Assembly (NCBI GenBank): GCA_003991915.1
Contig: RQTK01000351.1
Span: forward strand, 248,001-312,000
Length of the DNA: 64,000 nucleotides
Direction of reading: 5' to 3'
Source: Elysia chlorotica
Lineage: Eukaryota; Mollusca; Gastropoda; Plakobranchidae
A model generated the notes under the pieces. It was given only the letters and a program-made list of their open reading frames with translations, had not been told where the DNA came from and made no database searches. A program made the position numbers and the translations under genes. Position 1 is the stretch's first letter, and each line of letters starts with the position of its first letter. Below are positions 60,693 through 64,000 of the stretch, in pieces.

Positions 60693-61832
60693 GGTGATGG
60701 TGGTAGTGGTTGTGGTGGTGGTAGTAAAGTAGCAGCAGCAGCAGCAGCAGTAGTAGTAATATTATTGTTATGATTTTTAATTGTATCATGGAGAAAATTG
60801 AGCTGCGCCATATTTATATAGCTTAGTTTACACTACATTTAACAGGAATGAGGAAAAAGTGTGTTTGCGTATTTGTAACGCTGTTGGAGAAGGCAAAGAG
60901 AAGAGGGACAGGAGTGGCAAGTTCGAAACTAGATTGGCCATTGGGCATATGTATTTATTTATCCGCCGCTTGTGCTCTTCTGATTAGTTGTGTCAGTAAA
61001 TACATCTATAATGTGACAGAAATGTACAGAAACTGTAATCGTTAATACAAAATTACAATCATGAAAAAAGTCAGCCAGAAGGGACGGAAGAGGAAGAGTG
61101 TAGGTGATAAACATGAGAGACTAATAAAATATATACATGTATATGCTTTTCTGCGCATCTAACAGGCAAACACTTTAGCGGTCATTGATCATGGAGCAAA
61201 CACTAATTCTAATATGTTTCAAATCCTTCTAAACCATACAGAGGTCTTATGGCGAGGAGAGATTTAAGATCTCCAAAATCGAAATGTCCTACACCAGCTG
61301 TATTAAGAGTACAGCCTTTGCCCTGACAGATATATCAGAACTGATCAAGGACTGTCCTGTGGAAGCGGATGCTGACGTGGTATGGTTCTTTTTATGTGTT
61401 GTGTTACTGTATCAAAACCGCATTGTGTGATTAATTTAATGTCTATAACATCAGTACCCTGCATCTTAACTAATTTTAGATAGCTTGAAACTATATTTTT
61501 TTCAGTATAGCATGTTGCATAGTTTGTTGGGTTTTTGTTCTTTTTCGGGAAGGGGCGGGATTAAAGTAAAATGTCACTAAAAATCATATATTTTCTCTTC
61601 TTTTAAAATTGCTTATTAATATTATACGGTGAAGAAGTATTTTTTTACTGTAGCTATTGAGTCTTTTTTTTATACAGAAAAGTTTACTTAATTCAAATCC
61701 TGAACTTTAAAACCTTTCCCCTAATTTCTTTTTGTTTTTGTTTTACAGGAAGTGACCTGCTCCGCAACAGTGGTGAAGTCTGGAGGCCCCTACACAGTTG
61801 AGTCACATCAGTGTGAACCCAACTTCGCATGA
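56323..61832 (+). CDS. Secreted protein with two cystatin domains
   Basis: Cystatins block papain-type cysteine proteases. Seven exons: 56323-56328, 56843-57034, 58048-58104, 58721-58822, 59913-60011, 61242-61379 and 61749-61832, all phase 0, giving 225 residues. Exon 1 is only ATG AAG. A signal peptide MKSVSVLFAFLALLVAANA follows. Domain 1 has all three inhibitory elements: LLGG near the N-terminus, Q66-V-V-E-G70 and QPW (96-98). It has only two cysteines, the second disulfide pair of type-2 cystatins. Domain 2 (ALDAIEKFLNRRW onward) has four cysteines, but QVVxG is replaced by QRSYG and no PW is present. The intron after Q66 starts with GC (CACAGGCAAGA); no usable GT lies near it, and the splice rebuilds QVVEG. 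Alternatives such as a fetuin or kininogen relative differ only in name; the family call is firm. Confidence 0.88.
57367..57411 (+). repeat. (CAA)n array in a cystatin-gene intron
   Basis: About 15 CAA units with two CAG interruptions; 200 bp further on is a GTT array of opposite sense. Confidence 0.95.
57604..57667 (+). repeat. (GTT)n array in a cystatin-gene intron
   Basis: About 21 GTT units. Together with the CAA array at 57367 it forms an inverted repeat about 190 bp apart. Confidence 0.95.
58595..58664 (-). mobile_element. Degenerate tRNA-like SINE head, minus strand
   Basis: Read on the minus strand, GGCGCGGTAGCTTATAGGTA resembles the heads at 52113 and 62611; the B box is badly decayed. 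It lies in an intron of the cystatin gene. Confidence 0.35.
60020..60755 (+). repeat. Complex trinucleotide region, with family 2 segment
   Basis: Interrupted CTA/CTG/CAA tracts fill the first half of a 1.2-kb intron of the cystatin gene. A segment containing GCAACTAATACTATACAACT occurs twice, about 355 bp apart (near 60092-60187 and 60447-60540). At 60596-60639 is the family 2 segment (CCTGTCAAACTTGGTATCTA), followed by AGT, GGT and AGC tracts in the opposite sense. Confidence 0.8.
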
Positions 61833-61973
61833 AAGTTATTCATAATGTGTCTTTTTATTTAACATCTAGATTGGTTGCTTACCTGGCTATAGATCTGTAT
61901 TAATGATCTCCCAGTGATTTTTAGAGATGTTACGTAGTAACTAGTATCAAACGTTTGCCTCCTGCTCCATTGA

Positions 61974-61979
61974 AATAAA
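61974..61979 (+). terminator. Poly(A) signal of the cystatin gene
   Basis: AATAAA lies 142 nt after the TGA stop codon, the first canonical signal downstream. Confidence 0.6.
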
Positions 61980-62131
61980 ACAGTTTCGTGTGTAAATACA
62001 ACTAGAGAGTCAAATTTAATGTTGTACATGTATATGTAGTTATTTTGTTTCTATGTTTCCTTTTCATGACACCTGTATGTTGAAGAAATTTATTTTGCAG
62101 TACAACACCTTTTCTGACATCAATCGTAAGG

Positions 62132-62163
62132 GGTCGCGGTGGTCTAGGGGTAGACTGGTGCTA
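62132..62163 (+). mobile_element. SINE head fragment (A-box part only)
   Basis: GGTCGCGGTGGTCTAGGGGT followed by AGACTGGTGC matches the 5' part of the head at 62611 and then stops. Confidence 0.5.
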
Positions 62164-62599
62164 TGTTTCTTGAAGATGAATTATATGATTTTTTTTTAAA
62201 TCTTTTGCCTTAAAGTTGTACTTGGTTTATACGAGAAGACAACCATACTCTATTAATAATATTATGTCTACAACTGTGACCAAGATCAGTTAAATTTTTT
62301 TTTACTAGAAGTATCTCTAGAATGGACAAAAAAGTAAACTATACATTTCTGCTAAATGCAGCCAAAACCGTTTCTTAGACTTCATGAGAGCATGAATTTT
62401 ATGGCACTATAGATGGTAAATAGAGCTTATGGATGTGCACCTGAAATCTCAGATTATACAAATACCACCAGTTAATACTTTAATAATAATTTTAATACCC
62501 TTCGAAATGTTGGCAAAGTAATGTTATAATGTATGATCATTGTTTTTGAAACCTTCTATCTCTTGTCTAAAGCTTATCAACTAATCCTAGTCTAAAAGT

Positions 62600-62860
62600 G
62601 GGGGGGGGGGGCGGTGGTCTAGGGGTAGAACATCAGCTTCCGACGCAAAAGGTCCCGAGTTCGAATCCTGGCTGTTGCATTCCCTACTGGTTGGGTCGGT
62701 GTCAGTATACTGTGACCGGCTGAGACAGGAGTCATGGTATCCCTGCCCTGTCTCGTGTGTGGCAGCACATCAAAATTGTCAGGCGTCCGTCTTGGGGCCC
62801 ATCCACAATATAGCCTATATAGTGCTGCTGTTGGACGTTAAAACCAACTCATCCAACCAA
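62600..62860 (+). mobile_element. tRNA-derived SINE, full copy 2
   Basis: The head is GCGGTGGTCTAGGGGTAGAA with B box GAGTTCGAATCC. The core and tail match the copy at 47226 (GGTTGGGTCGGTGTCAGTAT; TTGGACGTTAAAACCAACTC). The head differs more than the core, so two tRNA-head subfamilies may share one core. A poly-G run again lies at the 5' side. Confidence 0.85.
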
Positions 62861-64000
62861 ACATTGAAACAACCGACATCAACCGTACACACTATCAAGT
62901 ATCATATAATTCAAGTGAATTAAAAAAAATCGTGGAATCCAAATTATTGTAAAACCAGATGATATAAATTATATTACATGTGCATGTGCCATCAGCTACA
63001 AGCCAAAATGACATAATTGAAGACCATATGTATTCAACAGTATTTTGGCATACATGTATATGCTTTTCAAACCAGGACAAGTCGGTGCCAGAATCCTCAA
63101 ATCTGGCACTTTGCGGAAAGGCCTGGCACCCATTACAAATTTCGCCCAAAACGAATATATATATTATGAGAAAAGGACAAAACAAACATTATAACTGAAC
63201 GGAAGCAATACAAAAGCAAATTGAAAAAAGCAACTAAAATTAAAAGCAAAAAAAAATAAAAAGTAATAAGTGACAGGAATGAAGAAGACCCTTTTTTACT
63301 AGATAGAGAATAATCTTTTGAACGTCGTACAAAAAAAAAAGACAGAAAACAACAGAAAGTCGTACAATCATTGCAGAAAAAAAGAACACAAATCAATGTA
63401 TCTTTTTATTTTATAAGAAAACGCTTTAAACCATAATTATATGAAAAAGTTAACATATTTTCCTTAAGGACAGAACTTCCCCACACATTAAACACTGTAC
63501 AAAAATTAACCATGTGGTGGTTGAAAATGATCAAACTGCACGATGGAAGTTCTCCATCCCCTGCCTTTTTATCGGTGCAATTGCGCCCCCCCCCCAAAAA
63601 AAAAAAAAAAAAAAAAAAAAATTTACTTTAATTCGTAGCAAAGTTGACCAGTCCGGAGGTTTTAAATTACAAATAGCTAAAATTTAGAACATGCAGAGGA
63701 ACATCAACAATGTGTTTTGGGTTGGTTTGTTGTGACTATTTTATCATCGTAGTGATATTTCAATGAATTTTTGAAGATGAAAGAGTGGTGAAACAAAGGC
63801 CCTTTTCCGCTGATCTCACGAGATAAAGCTAAACTATCGGCGATTGGTTCGATACATACGTTAACGGACTATTCCATTCCAATTGAAAGCACGCTAGGGG
63901 TGGCAGAATATTTAATACAGATGCTCTCTAACACAGCGACAGTTTGGTTGGACGAAATTCACCATGTCCGAAATAGAACCACCCGACCCCCTAGCCTTAG
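62861..64000. other. Intergenic, no gene seen; C and A runs
   Basis: AT-rich. A C run followed by a long A run lies at about 63585-63621. No gene recognised up to the window end. Confidence 0.5.

Overview
This is eukaryotic, intron-rich, AT-rich animal DNA, very dense in microsatellites. Reading frames continue across GT-AG junctions, and tRNA-derived SINEs, a mariner remnant and a LINE tail are present. A mollusc, most likely a gastropod, fits the gene set and repeat style. That assignment is inference from general character, not from a diagnostic marker. The longest uninterrupted frames are mostly translated simple repeats. The real genes were found by joining exons whose phases agree and whose products recall known families.

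Layout. (1) 1-9041: mostly gene-free, with simple repeats; a CCAAT-containing, GC-richer patch at about 7400-7650 is a weak promoter or leader-exon candidate. (2) 9042-36099, plus strand: seven coding exons of a CD36/SCARB-type scavenger receptor. Its N-terminal membrane exon was not found. Exon 3 is unusually long, and the last intron is 16 kb. (3) Inside that last intron, on the minus strand: two tandem Schlafen-like (AlbA_2) genes. One has 2 exons (32685-30863) and keeps the Glu/Glu/Asp nuclease residues. The other has 7 exons (27203-21741) and has lost both glutamates. Both carry the same N-terminal RRM-like region and a long Ser/Thr-rich linker. The final acceptor of the 7-exon gene lies in a perfect-period 25-bp tandem repeat, so its 3' splice site is present nine times. 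(4) 36100-48421: no recognised gene; simple repeats, a short assembly gap and a SINE. (5) 48422-51595, plus strand: a calmodulin-like EF-hand gene missing its first exon(s), with introns full of SINE pieces. One SINE begins at the first splice donor. (6) 56323-61832, plus strand: a complete gene for a secreted protein with two cystatin domains. It has a TATA box, signal peptide and poly(A) signal, and one GC-AG intron that splits the QVVEG inhibitory motif. (7) The tail to 64000 holds another full SINE and homopolymer runs.

The genes do not form an obvious pathway. The most unusual part is the pair of Schlafen-like paralogues, one active-looking and one catalytically degenerate, nested antisense in the CD36-like intron. 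This recalls the multi-subunit Schlafen-like nuclease that trims piRNA precursors in C. elegans, but a functional link is only a hypothesis. All exon borders were called by eye from splice signals, reading-frame phase and family motifs; none is checked against RNA.
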